Assembly (NCBI RefSeq): GCF_001651865.1
Contig: NZ_LPUX01000053.1
Location: 744,001 to 808,000, forward strand
Origin: Sinorhizobium glycinis
GTDB lineage: Bacteria > Pseudomonadota > Alphaproteobacteria > Rhizobiales > Rhizobiaceae
DNA length: 64,000 bases
Reading direction: 5' to 3'
The translations under genes were made by a program, and so were the position numbers. Under the pieces are notes generated by a model. It was given only the letters and a program-made list of their open reading frames with translations, ran no database searches and had not been told where the DNA came from. How positions within the stretch are numbered: position 1 is the stretch's first letter; every line of letters starts with the position of its first letter. Positions 8,933 to 16,160 of the stretch are shown piece by piece.

Positions 8933-9730
8933 ATGACGGAACATAGCACCGGGACGCGCGAAGAATGGCTGGCGGCGCGGCTGGAACTGCTCGATGCCGA
9001 GAAGGAACTGACGCGGCGGAGCGATGAACTGGCGCGGCAGCGCCAGGCGTTGCCGTGGGTCAGGATCGACAAGGACTACCGGTTCGAGACCGACGCGGGA
9101 AGCGCCTCGCTCAAGGATCTTTTCAAAGGGCGCTCGCAGCTGCTCGTCTACCATTTCATGTTCGGTCCCGATTACACGGCCGGCTGCCCGTCCTGCTCCT
9201 CCATTGCCGATGGCTTCAACGGCATCGTCGTCCATCTCGAAAACCACGATGTCGCCTTCTCGGCCGTCTCGCGGGCGCCGCTCGCCAAACTCGAGGCCTA
9301 CAAGCAGCGGATGGGCTGGAGCTTTCCCTGGGCGTCCTCGAACGATGGCGACTTCAACCGGGACTTCAGCGTCTGGTTCACCGCGGACGAACAGCGCGAC
9401 GGCCGCATTGAATACAACTTCCGCCGCGAGCCGCCGGCACCCGAACCACTCGCAGGAAAGACCGTTCAGGAATGGCAGTTGCGCGGCAGCGAGGGACCGG
9501 TCGCGCAGATCGCAGCCATGACCGGAACCGACGTCGCCACCTATACCCGCGACAGGCCAGGCCTCAGCGCCTTCGTGCTCGATGAAGGCGTCGTCTACCA
9601 CAGCTATTCCAGCTATGCGCGCGGACTGGACGGTGTTTGGGGCATGTACCAATGGCTCGACCGCGCCCCTCGGGGCCGCAATGAGAACGGCGTCTGGTGG
9701 CGTCGAAACGACGAGTATGGCCGGGACTGA
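8933..9730 (+). CDS. DUF899 family thioredoxin-fold protein
   Basis: A 265-residue cytoplasmic protein of the DUF899 (AhpC/TSA-related) family. It carries the motif GCPSCSSIADGF about 85 residues in, a CxxC in the position of a thioredoxin active site, preceded by the strand LLVYHFMFG. Other family features are FPWASSNDGDFNRDF and the C-terminal LDRAPRGRNE. The start is the ATG at 8933 with AAGGAG 9 bases upstream. It is divergent from the TPR-HTH regulator and followed after 3 bases by a small membrane protein gene. A redox function is inferred from the fold only. Confidence 0.85.
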   Translation: MTEHSTGTREEWLAARLELLDAEKELTRRSDELARQRQALPWVRIDKDYRFETDAGSASLKDLFKGRSQLLVYHFMFGPDYTAGCPSCSSIADGFNGIVVHLENHDVAFSAVSRAPLAKLEAYKQRMGWSFPWASSNDGDFNRDFSVWFTADEQRDGRIEYNFRREPPAPEPLAGKTVQEWQLRGSEGPVAQIAAMTGTDVATYTRDRPGLSAFVLDEGVVYHSYSSYARGLDGVWGMYQWLDRAPRGRNENGVWWRRNDEYGRD

Positions 9731-9733
9731 CAA

Positions 9734-10060
9734 ATGCTGCGCCATTCCGACAGCCCAACTAGGACGTCGGCCGCCGATCGCGGAACTGGCGACGCCCCGG
9801 CCGGCAACAGCGCCATCCCCAGGGCAGCCGACTGGCTGTCCCTGGCGGCGGCGCCGACCTTTGCAATCATGGCGCTGCTTACCGGCCTTCTCGGCCCGCC
9901 GGACATGCTCTGCTCGCCGGCGGGCGATGCCTACGCCGTTACCGGCATGGTCCCGATGTATGCTCTGATGAGCGCCTTTCATACGGCGCCCTGGCTGAGG
10001 CTGATCTCCAGCCGGCGAGGCGCTGCCCCGTCGTCCTGGTTCGACGTTCGCAACAAATGA
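9734..10060 (+). CDS. small two-helix membrane protein
   Basis: A 108-residue protein starting 3 bases after the DUF899 stop, so certainly in the same transcript. A polar N-terminus of about 33 residues is followed by two hydrophobic segments (LSLAAAPTFAIMALLTGLLG and AVTGMVPMYALMSAFHTAPWL) joined by a short loop with one Cys, then a basic tail (ISSRRGAAPSSW) that places the C-terminus in the cytoplasm. I do not recognise the family. The tight spacing suggests it works with the DUF899 protein, perhaps anchoring it or sharing a substrate. Confidence 0.65.
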   Translation: MLRHSDSPTRTSAADRGTGDAPAGNSAIPRAADWLSLAAAPTFAIMALLTGLLGPPDMLCSPAGDAYAVTGMVPMYALMSAFHTAPWLRLISSRRGAAPSSWFDVRNK

Positions 10061-10095
10061 CAGACAGGAGGCCACCAGAACGACTTCGCTCCCCG

Positions 10096-10461
10096 TCAGT
10101 CCGCCGAATAGAACTGCAGCGTAAACACCGTTCCCGCGATCTCGTCGGCGAGTTCCTTGGAAAATTCCAGCGGCATGCAGTTCTCAAGGGCCGCCGTCGC
10201 GGCGGCGACGAAGGCTTTGCGCTGGTCCGCATCTCCGGTGACGCGGATCGCCGTTGGCTGGGGCGGGCCCATCAGCGTACCATTGCCGCGGAAGGCGAAT
10301 TTGAGCGTGACAAAGGAATCCTTGCTGTCGGCCGGGGGAGTCCAGCACTTGCTGAGCGCGTCGCTCACATCGTTGACGGTCATTAGCGGTTCCGCCCGCA
10401 GCGGATCCGTTGCCGTTGCAAAGAACAGGCTGACCGCAGCCAAGCCGACAGCGACTTTCAT
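10096..10461 (-). CDS. exported protein with TonB/TolA C-terminal-like domain
   Basis: The 121-residue protein begins with a signal peptide (MKVAVGLAAVSLFFATATDPLRA, cleavage near residue 24). The mature part is about 95 residues long, with the pattern of TolA/TonB C-terminal domains: a first helix with Cys (ALSKCWTPP), a strand (VTLKFAFRGNGTL), a central helix (AFVAAATAALENC) and a last strand (VFTLQFYSA). The two cysteines could form a disulfide in the periplasm. The start is the ATG at 10461 with a GGGG-rich site upstream; a TTG 8 codons earlier is less likely. It is monocistronic. No ExbB/ExbD neighbours are present, so an energy-transducing role is unlikely. Confidence 0.68.
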   Translation of the reverse strand: MKVAVGLAAVSLFFATATDPLRAEPLMTVNDVSDALSKCWTPPADSKDSFVTLKFAFRGNGTLMGPPQPTAIRVTGDADQRKAFVAAATAALENCMPLEFSKELADEIAGTVFTLQFYSAD

Positions 10462-10578
10462 TTTCGGCCCCAGCCCCTGCTTCAAACAACACCCGATTCA
10501 GCCGGCCGAGCTTGCGCGGAACCACGTCGGGATACAATCCTCCCGATATTGCCGACGCCCTCTGGCCCGATGCGGTTG

Positions 10579-10672
10579 CCCAAAAGTGTGCAACGGCTTT
10601 GGGACAAGGACATGCATAAAAACAAAAGCCCGAAGCGCATCGCGTGAACCCGTTTAACCGCGACGCGCTAGA
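10579..10672. repeat. rhizobial palindromic intergenic repeat overlapping the FAH stop codon
   Basis: It starts with CCAAAAGTGTGCAACGG and contains the inverted repeat AGCGCATCGCG / CGCGACGCGCT (with a T-G mismatch). I recall near-identical sequences scattered between Sinorhizobium genes. Its right end (TAG on the minus strand) supplies the stop codon of the FAH-family gene. Confidence 0.6.
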
Positions 10673-11807
10673 GCAACCCGCGTCTGGCGAGATTGCGCAT
10701 CAGCGCTGCAGTTCCGAAGGTCCAGGGCGGGCAATCGGTGGAAAGACGCACCGTGTTGACGAGGCTGCCGAGGGCGGGGCTCGAGATCGTCACCACGTCG
10801 CCGATCTTGTGGGTGAAGCCCTGGCCCGGCTCGCCGCGGTCCTCGACCGGGGCGAAGAGCGTCCCCATGAAGAGCATCAGCCCGTCCGGGTATTGGTGGT
10901 GCGGCCCGATCGTCTGGCGGACGAGGTCGAGCGGGTCGCGGCTGATCTCGCGCATCGTGCTCGCCCCCTTCAGACGGAAGCCGTCCCGGCCTTCGATCAA
11001 GAGATCGAGATCCGCATTGCGCACGTCGTCTATCGAATAGGTCTCGTCGAAGAGGCGGATGAAGGGCCCGATCGCGCAGGAAGCGTTGTTGTCCTTGGCC
11101 TTGCCGAGAAGCAGCGCCGAGCGCCCCTCGACGTCGCGCAGATTGACGTCGTTGCCGAGGGTCGCACCCTTGACGCGCCCGGCGGCGGAAACCGCCAGGA
11201 CGATCTCCGGCTCCGGATTGTTCCAGCGCGAAATGGGATGCAGGCCGACCGCGGCTCCCCAGCCGACCGTCGAGAGCGGCTGGGCCTTGGTGAAGACCTC
11301 GGCGTCGGGGCCGATGCCGACTTCGAGATATTGCGACCAGACGCCCTCCTCGATCAGTGCGGCCTTTACGCCGGCGGCTTCGGGCGAACCGGCTTTCAGG
11401 TTTCGCAGGCTATCGCCGATGATCGCCGTCATCCGCGTGCGGATCGCCTCGGCCCGTGCGGCGTCGCCGGCGGCGCGCTCCTCGATGACCCGCTCGATCA
11501 TCGAGCGGGCGAAGGTGACGCCGCAGGCCTTGACCGCCTGAAGGTCGCAAGGGGCGAGAAGATGTATCTCGTCCCGGTCCCGCTCCGCCCTGGTCAGGAG
11601 AGCGTCGACGGACGCGATGACCTCCCCGGAGACCGAACGAACATGGGCGACGGGATCGGGAAGATCGAGGAGATCGCGCATCGTCGGCACCGCCTTCGAG
11701 GTGATGTCGATCACTTCTCCCCTTCGGACGGTCACCAGGCTCGGCCCCTCGACATCCGGGCGCCACGCCCGGCCGACGAAGGTTCCGTTTTCATAGGCCT
11801 TGGTCAT
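10668..11807 (-). CDS. fumarylacetoacetate hydrolase (FAH) family protein
   Basis: A 379-residue enzyme of the FAH superfamily, which cleaves or dehydrates 2-keto or acyl-pyruvate type substrates using a divalent metal held by acidic residues. Visible family segments are GVTFARSMIE, WNNPEPEIVLAV (metal-binding Glu), GNDVNLRDVEGRS and LMLFMGTLFAP. The long form with an N-terminal non-catalytic region resembles 2-keto-3-deoxy-sugar-acid dehydratases more than fumarylacetoacetase. The start is the ATG at 11807, which has GGGAGG 7 bases upstream; an ATG two codons earlier lies directly against the same SD. No sugar-catabolic neighbour is present, so the substrate is unknown. Confidence 0.82.
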   Translation of the reverse strand: MTKAYENGTFVGRAWRPDVEGPSLVTVRRGEVIDITSKAVPTMRDLLDLPDPVAHVRSVSGEVIASVDALLTRAERDRDEIHLLAPCDLQAVKACGVTFARSMIERVIEERAAGDAARAEAIRTRMTAIIGDSLRNLKAGSPEAAGVKAALIEEGVWSQYLEVGIGPDAEVFTKAQPLSTVGWGAAVGLHPISRWNNPEPEIVLAVSAAGRVKGATLGNDVNLRDVEGRSALLLGKAKDNNASCAIGPFIRLFDETYSIDDVRNADLDLLIEGRDGFRLKGASTMREISRDPLDLVRQTIGPHHQYPDGLMLFMGTLFAPVEDRGEPGQGFTHKIGDVVTISSPALGSLVNTVRLSTDCPPWTFGTAALMRNLARRGLL

Positions 11808-11926
11808 TTCCATCCCTCCCGCTTTTGCTCTTCCGGCGCATTCTCATTCGGTTTTTTTTGCAGTCGGACCACCTCTCTGTAAAGGACCTTCTACAAACTG
11901 AGGTGTGTTTCGGGGAAGGCCGCAAC

Positions 11927-11951
11927 GGAACCTTGCAATATCTGGCGCGTT
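11927..11951 (+). promoter_or_regulatory. EcfG/RpoE2-type stress promoter
   Basis: Exact match to the alpha-proteobacterial general-stress consensus: GGAAC at 11927-11931, 16 bases, then CGTT at 11948-11951. It faces the small membrane gene that starts at 12105, leaving a leader of about 145 bases. Confidence 0.75.
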
Positions 11952-12104
11952 TAATATTTCAGCGGCTCTCCATCTGCCGTGGAGAGGCTCTAAACTATAC
12001 TTGCGATGGTCGAGCGCCCCTCCTTAAGTCCTCGCTGATTTAGGGAATCGTGGCCGCCAGATGCTGGCGCCGAAGGGACGATAGCCAGAAAGGAAGTTAA
12101 TGCC

Positions 12105-12506
12105 ATGGACCCACAGGACCAGTGGAAGGATAGGCCGCAGGTCGATCCGGTGACGGGACAGCCGGCGCCGCCCACCGAAGTGCGCGAGACGCGCGCGAGC
12201 CGCAGCACATGGCCGTTGCTGGTCATTCTGCTTGCCGGTCTCGTGCTTGCGCTGATCGCCTGGCTGCCGGCGGAACTCACCAGAGATGCGGAGGATACTC
12301 CGACCTCGTCGACCACAACTACGACGCAACCCTCGACCGACCAACCGGCCACAAGCGGCGAGGCGACCCCGCCAGCCGGTGGAACGACATCCGGAACGAC
12401 GCAGGAGACGGCACCGCCCGCGCCGGAAGCGCAGCCTCAGCCGACGACACCGGCGCCGGCCCCTGGGGGTACGACGACGCAGCCGCAGACCCCTCCGGCA
12501 CAGTGA
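12105..12506 (+). CDS. small single-pass membrane protein with Pro/Thr-rich tail
   Basis: A 133-residue protein. A hydrophilic N-terminus of about 35 residues with Arg at 27-33 (RETRASR) precedes one transmembrane helix (WPLLVILLAGLVLALIAWL). A tail of about 75 residues is almost wholly Thr, Pro, Ala, Gln, Ser and Gly. The positive-inside rule puts the low-complexity tail in the periplasm, where it could span or contact peptidoglycan. An AGGAAG site precedes the ATG. The stress promoter at 11927 suggests control by the NepR/PhyR/EcfG cascade. I do not recognise a named family. Confidence 0.7.
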   Translation: MDPQDQWKDRPQVDPVTGQPAPPTEVRETRASRSTWPLLVILLAGLVLALIAWLPAELTRDAEDTPTSSTTTTTQPSTDQPATSGEATPPAGGTTSGTTQETAPPAPEAQPQPTTPAPAPGGTTTQPQTPPAQ

Positions 12507-12630
12507 CCGGCAAAAACCATCTTCGGGCGGGGATACGTCTCCTCGCCCTTAAACCGAGTCTTGAGTTGCGTCGCTCCGGCGCGGGGTCGTCTTAGATTTT
12601 CAGTTCACTTCCACCACGATCAGCAGTTTC

Positions 12631-13206
12631 ATGGACCAGATTCTTGCCGACATCCTTGTTGGGACGCGCACGCCCTATCCGGTGATATTCGCACGGCTGT
12701 GCGGTGCGATCCTGCTCGGCGCCCTCATCGGCATCGAAAGGGAAAAGCGCCAGCGCCCGGCGGGCCTCAGGACGCATATTCTTGTGAGCCTCGCTTCGGC
12801 GATCTTCGCCGTGGTCGCGGTCGAAAGCGTGCATATGACGAGCCTTTCAGGCCCGGAGGTCCGCATCGACCCGATCCGCGTCGTCGAAGCGGTGACCGCG
12901 GGGGTCGCTTTCCTTGCTGCCGGCATGATCGTGTTCTCGAAGGGCGAGATCAAAGGCCTGACGACGGGCGCCGGCATGTGGCTTGCCGGTGCCGTCGGCC
13001 TGTCGATCGGCTTCGGCTTTTGGTTGATTTCCGCCTTCGCCGCCGTGGCCAGCCTCATCGTCCTCTTCATCCTCGGGCGGATGGAGGTGGCGCTGCAATG
13101 GAAAGCGCCGGAAGGGACAGAGGAATACGGCTCCAAAGAAACGGGGAGGCCCAGGAGCGACGCTGCGTCCAAGGCACCTTCCGGCTCCGACGACCGGAGC
13201 GGATGA
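12631..13206 (+). CDS. MgtC/SapB family membrane protein
   Basis: A 191-residue inner-membrane protein with five hydrophobic segments and the MgtC signature RLCGAILLGALIGIEREKRQRPAGLRTHILV near the N-terminus (residues 22-52), followed by GVAFLAAGMI and TTGAGMWLAGAVGLSIGFG. In pathogens MgtC inhibits the F-ATPase and is needed at low Mg2+; in soil bacteria the role is open. The polar C-terminal tail (about residues 155-191) is shorter than the ACT-like domain of Salmonella MgtC, so this is the minimal type. It stands 124 bases after the Pro/Thr-rich membrane gene on the same strand and could share its transcript. Confidence 0.87.
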   Translation: MDQILADILVGTRTPYPVIFARLCGAILLGALIGIEREKRQRPAGLRTHILVSLASAIFAVVAVESVHMTSLSGPEVRIDPIRVVEAVTAGVAFLAAGMIVFSKGEIKGLTTGAGMWLAGAVGLSIGFGFWLISAFAAVASLIVLFILGRMEVALQWKAPEGTEEYGSKETGRPRSDAASKAPSGSDDRSG

Positions 13207-13281
13207 GGAGCAACATCCCGCATTTCGTCGTATTTTGGGGACGACCTTCGCGCGCTTGATCGGCGACGGTATGGTATCGCC

Positions 13282-13527
13282 CTAGGCCGATCCGGAAGCA
13301 CCAAAAGCTTCGCCACGCCCCGTCGGTGCCGCTCTTGCCCCGACCGGCCCCCTCTGCCGCAAGACATGCAGGGCGGCGACGGCCCGAAGCGCCTCCTCGG
13401 CGGTCGCAAATATCCGGCCATCGAGCGGCCAGACGCTGTATTTGACGGCAACAAATCGCAATCGCCCATTGTCGGGCATCAGCGCGCCCACGGCCTCGCC
13501 GGCGAATTCGATCGTCTGCTTTTTCAT
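13282..13527 (-). CDS. small hypothetical protein
   Basis: An 81-residue soluble protein starting MKKQTIEFAGEAVG; the compact N-terminal part has alternating strands (LRFVAVKYSVWPLDGRIFA) and a helix (TAEEALRAVAALHVLR), then a Gly/Ala-rich tail. I place the start at the ATG at 13527 with GGGAGG upstream. The frame is open to 13617 and the longer form would carry a signal-like hydrophobic stretch (FGALVLCLSAVAQA), so an exported 111-residue form is possible. A near-match stress promoter (GGAAC-N16-TGTT) lies at 13613-13637 upstream on this strand. The function is unknown. Confidence 0.5.
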   Translation of the reverse strand: MKKQTIEFAGEAVGALMPDNGRLRFVAVKYSVWPLDGRIFATAEEALRAVAALHVLRQRGPVGARAAPTGRGEAFGASGSA

Positions 13528-13671
13528 GGACCGGGCTCCCTCCCTCGCCGCCTGAGCGACCGCCGAAAGGCAAAGAACGAGCGCACCGAACTTTACCTTC
13601 AGCCGCGGGGGAAACACTCGTCGGCCGCATTGGTTCCCGAGGGGGAAAAAAATTGCGCGGCCGAACCGGGT

Positions 13672-14925
13672 TTAGGCGAGGAAGCGGTCCGGCCGGTATG
13701 GCGCAAGGTCGATCACGGTCTTTTCTCCCGTCATCGCCTCCGCCAGCGCCCGACCGGTGATCGGGCCGAGGGTCATTCCGTGGTGGGCGTGGCCGAAGGC
13801 GAACCACAGGCCCTCGTGTCTCGGCGCCTTGCCGATGATCGGCATCATGTCCGGTGTGCAGGGCCGCGCACCCAGCCACGGCTCCTCGTCACGCCGTTCG
13901 GCGAGCGGGAAGAATTCGCGGGCGACGCGCTCTGCCCGGGTCAATTGCACGGGGGTTTTCGGTGCGTCGCGCAGCGCGAATTCGGCCCCCGTCGTCAGGC
14001 GGATGCCGCGCAGCATCGGCGCCAGGAAATAGCCCATTTCCTCGTCGAGCACCCAATTGTTCAACTGCGCTCCGTCCTTGGTGCCGTAATGCATGTGATA
14101 TCCGCGTTTCACCGCAAGCGGGAAATGATAGCCGAGCTTGCGCGTCACCGTATCGGCCCAGGGGCCGAGGGCGACCACCACCTCGCGGGTTTCCAGCGGA
14201 CCTTCCGGCGTCGCAACGCGCCATCCGGCTCCCTCCAGGATATGCTCGAGCGTTGCCGCATCGCCTGAGACGAGCCGGCCGCCAATGGACTCGAAATAGC
14301 CGAGATAAGCCTTGATCAGGCTGTGCGGGTCGCGGATCGACCAGGGATCGGTCCAGCGCAGGCCGCCGGCCAGTTCCACCTGGATCGAGGGCTCGATGGC
14401 CCTCAACTCGCTGCTCGAGAGCTTCTGGTGGCTGACGCCGAATCCGGCCGAGAGCTTTTCAGCGTCCTTGTAGGCGGCGTCGCGCTCCTTCTCGGTTCGG
14501 AACACCTTCATCCAGCCGTCCTTGCGGATAAGGTCGCCGGCACCGGACGCGTCGATCAGATCGCTGTGTTCGGCGATCGAGTTCTCGATCAGCGGTGCGT
14601 AAAGATTGGCGATGCGCTGGTGCTGCGTGAAGCCCGAGTGCCACCAGTAACGCGCGAGAAAAGGCACGAGGCTCGGCAGCGCGCGGAAGTGATAGCTGGC
14701 ATCGATGGTGTTGTTCAACGCGTAGCGGAAAAGCGCCCCGAAATCATGCGGGAAGCCATAGGGGAAAACGCCCTCTCGCTGAATGAGGCCGGCATTGCCA
14801 TAGGAAGTCTCCTCGCCCGGACCGCGGCGATCGAGAAGAACCACCGATTTCCCACGCCGCGCCAGGTGAATGGCGCTCGAAATGCCGACGATCCCGGCGC
14901 CCAATACCACTACATCAGTTTTCAT
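13672..14925 (-). CDS. FAD-dependent D-amino acid dehydrogenase-like oxidoreductase
   Basis: A 417-residue DadA-type flavoprotein that oxidises amino acids, passing electrons to the membrane quinone pool. The FAD-binding motif VVLGAGIVGISSAIHLARRG is at the N-terminus. The C-terminal FAD/substrate segment includes WLGARPCTPDMMPIIGKAP and FAFGHAHHGMTLGPITGRAL. The family is typically 415-435 residues. It is monocistronic, and no racemase (dadX/alr) is beside it, so D-alanine specificity is not supported; hydroxyproline or sarcosine-like substrates are equally possible. Confidence 0.85.
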   Translation of the reverse strand: MKTDVVVLGAGIVGISSAIHLARRGKSVVLLDRRGPGEETSYGNAGLIQREGVFPYGFPHDFGALFRYALNNTIDASYHFRALPSLVPFLARYWWHSGFTQHQRIANLYAPLIENSIAEHSDLIDASGAGDLIRKDGWMKVFRTEKERDAAYKDAEKLSAGFGVSHQKLSSSELRAIEPSIQVELAGGLRWTDPWSIRDPHSLIKAYLGYFESIGGRLVSGDAATLEHILEGAGWRVATPEGPLETREVVVALGPWADTVTRKLGYHFPLAVKRGYHMHYGTKDGAQLNNWVLDEEMGYFLAPMLRGIRLTTGAEFALRDAPKTPVQLTRAERVAREFFPLAERRDEEPWLGARPCTPDMMPIIGKAPRHEGLWFAFGHAHHGMTLGPITGRALAEAMTGEKTVIDLAPYRPDRFLA

Positions 14926-15100
14926 AGACGATGCCCCGTTCTTTCGCCCCGGTGAATCGACGCGTCACTTCTTCAGCGTTCGAGGGGACACGCATGAATA
15001 GCCAAGCGAACGAGGCCGGGCAAGGGAACAGCGGAGCCGCGCTAAAAGGCGAGGCTCAAGCCTCACCCATAAAGGAAACAGTGTCTTGGGAAATAGGTGC

Positions 15101-15122
15101 GGAGCGGAGAACGATCCGCTCC
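15101..15122 (-). terminator. hairpin downstream of the DUF1328 gene
   Basis: Perfect 8-bp stem GGAGCGGA / TCCGCTCC with a 6-base loop, 18 bases after the stop on the minus strand. It lacks a strong T-tract, so termination is a guess. Confidence 0.45.
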
Positions 15123-15140
15123 GAAGTCAGTGGTCCCTCG

Positions 15141-15305
15141 TCATGTTCGGCGGAAGAGGCCCATGACGAGCGAGATGACCAGGAAGATCAGGAACAGGAA
15201 GAACAGGACCTGAGCGATTCCCGCCGAGGTGCCGGCAATGCCGCCGAAGCCGAGAATGCCGGCGATGATGGCGACCACAAGAAAGATGAGGGCATAGTAG
15301 AGCAT
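15141..15305 (-). CDS. DUF1328 (YtjA-type) small membrane protein
   Basis: A 54-residue protein starting [16 protein letters not shown], with two hydrophobic helices around a Gly-rich turn ([13 protein letters not shown]) and ending GLFRRT. This is the widespread DUF1328/YtjA family of inner-membrane proteins, often induced by stress, with no assigned activity. The start ATG at 15305 has a GGAGA site 7 bases upstream. A consensus general-stress promoter lies 131 bases upstream on the same strand (15436-15461), with a RIME repeat occupying most of the leader. Strong family match; functional role unknown. Confidence 0.85.
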   Translation of the reverse strand: MLYYALIFLVVAIIAGILGFGGIAGTSAGIAQVLFFLFLIFLVISLVMGLFRRT

Positions 15306-15320
15306 TTGCTATCTCCTTGC

Positions 15321-15423
15321 CTACTGCATGCCTCCCTAAATCGAAGCCGATTAAAGGAAAAACATGCAGGAATTCAAAGTGCTACAGCGAGTTTGTGCGT
15401 CTGATAAGACGCGGCGCTGTAGG
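15321..15423. repeat. RIME1-type intergenic mosaic element
   Basis: Two adjacent palindromes: TGCATG (15325) ... CATGCA (15363) and CTACAGCG (15382) ... CGCTGTAG (15415). It shares sequence with the elements at 23.5, 27.3, 55.6 and 57.1 kb and lies in the presumed 5' leader of the DUF1328 mRNA. Confidence 0.8.
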
Positions 15424-15435
15424 AACTGAAATCCA

Positions 15436-15461
15436 AACGCCGTGCCTCTCGCCTTTGTTCC
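15436..15461 (-). promoter_or_regulatory. EcfG/RpoE2-type stress promoter
   Basis: On the minus strand GGAAC, 17 bases, CGTT (plus-strand GTTCC at 15457-15461 and AACG at 15436-15439). Reading leftwards, the next gene is the DUF1328 protein. Confidence 0.75.
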
Positions 15462-15552
15462 GGCGCCCCGAAGGCCATTAACCAAGCAGAAACCATATTC
15501 TTAGCCAAAGGAAAGAAATCAATCCGCAACTGCGCCCCGCGCGAGCACGTCA

Positions 15553-15577
15553 GGAACCTTCGCCAGGGCTTGGCGTT
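15553..15577 (+). promoter_or_regulatory. EcfG/RpoE2-type stress promoter
   Basis: GGAAC at 15553-15557, 16 bases, CGTT at 15574-15577. The -10 element is 30 bases before the ATG at 15608, an ordinary leader length, which supports that small gene as real. It is back to back with the minus-strand promoter at 15436. Confidence 0.78.
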
Positions 15578-15607
15578 CTTCGGGAAACAGAATTCCTCAG
15601 GTAAGCA

Positions 15608-15802
15608 ATGAAGATCCCTTCGCGACATATACTCAAGACGGTGACGGAGATCACCCTGCACGAGGCGGGTGTGCGCAACCATAATCTGCATATCGGCAGA
15701 ACGCTGCGTGATCTTGAAATGCACACGGAAGAAAAGAGCAACGAACGTTTTCAATCCTTGCTCGAAAATCTAGACCAGTCCGAGCGCCGACGCCGCAAGT
15801 AG
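15608..15802 (+). CDS. small basic hypothetical protein, probably stress-induced
   Basis: A 64-residue soluble protein, MKIPSRHILKTVTEIT at the start and a highly charged helical C-terminus ending QSERRRRK. It contains four His residues in the first 36. No transmembrane or signal segment and no recognised family. An AGG site lies 9 bases before the ATG, and a perfect EcfG-type promoter stands 30 bases upstream, which is the main evidence that this short frame is a gene. Confidence 0.6.
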   Translation: MKIPSRHILKTVTEITLHEAGVRNHNLHIGRTLRDLEMHTEEKSNERFQSLLENLDQSERRRRK

Positions 15803-16160
15803 GCGCGGTTACTCTCCCCCGAGACATGTTGCGAAGATAGGATTTCAGGCCCCCTCGGCAACAACCGGGCGTGGCACCCCGAGCCGGCGCGGAACAAAAG
15901 GCGCCAATCGGCGTTCTGACAACAATAACGTGCGCCGCAGCGGCGGCTGGTCCAAGGGAGATGGGAATGCAAGCCTTCGCTGCGCCTGTTCTGACGGTCC
16001 CAGGAGAAGCCTGTTCGCGCCGCAATTATGGCTCTGGAGCGGTGCGGCGCTGGGCACCTTCACTCCTTTCCTCACGATCTGCATTGCGGCCTGCCGCGGC
16101 AGGACAATTTCCTTTGCTCGCCGCCCATTTCAGTAAACCAACCACGGATAGGAAAGCACC
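15803..16160 (+). other. 358-base stretch: stress promoter and long leader of the lipoprotein gene
   Basis: A third plus-strand EcfG-type promoter is at 15891-15915 (GGAAC, 16 bases, CGTT at 15912). From there to the lipoprotein ATG is about 240 bases. Two overlapping short frames lie in the leader. One at 15930-16136 (GTG start) encodes a hydrophobic stretch (APQLWLWSGAALGTFTPFLT). The other, at 15967-16164 with GGGAG 7 bases upstream, ends in an ATGA overlap with the lipoprotein start. Neither has family-like sequence, so I do not call them genes. Confidence 0.5.
15891..15915 (+). promoter_or_regulatory. EcfG/RpoE2-type stress promoter
   Basis: GGAAC at 15891-15895, 16 bases, CGTT at 15912-15915, directed at the glycine-zipper lipoprotein gene at 16161. 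Confidence 0.72.

Noticed and set aside
14931-15404. 157-codon plus-strand frame opposite DUF1328
   Set aside because: Acidic low-complexity mirror of the hydrophobic DUF1328 protein.
15374-15754. 126-codon minus-strand frame near the stress promoters
   Set aside because: It runs into the RIME palindrome for its C-terminus and lies opposite the 64-codon gene that has its own promoter.
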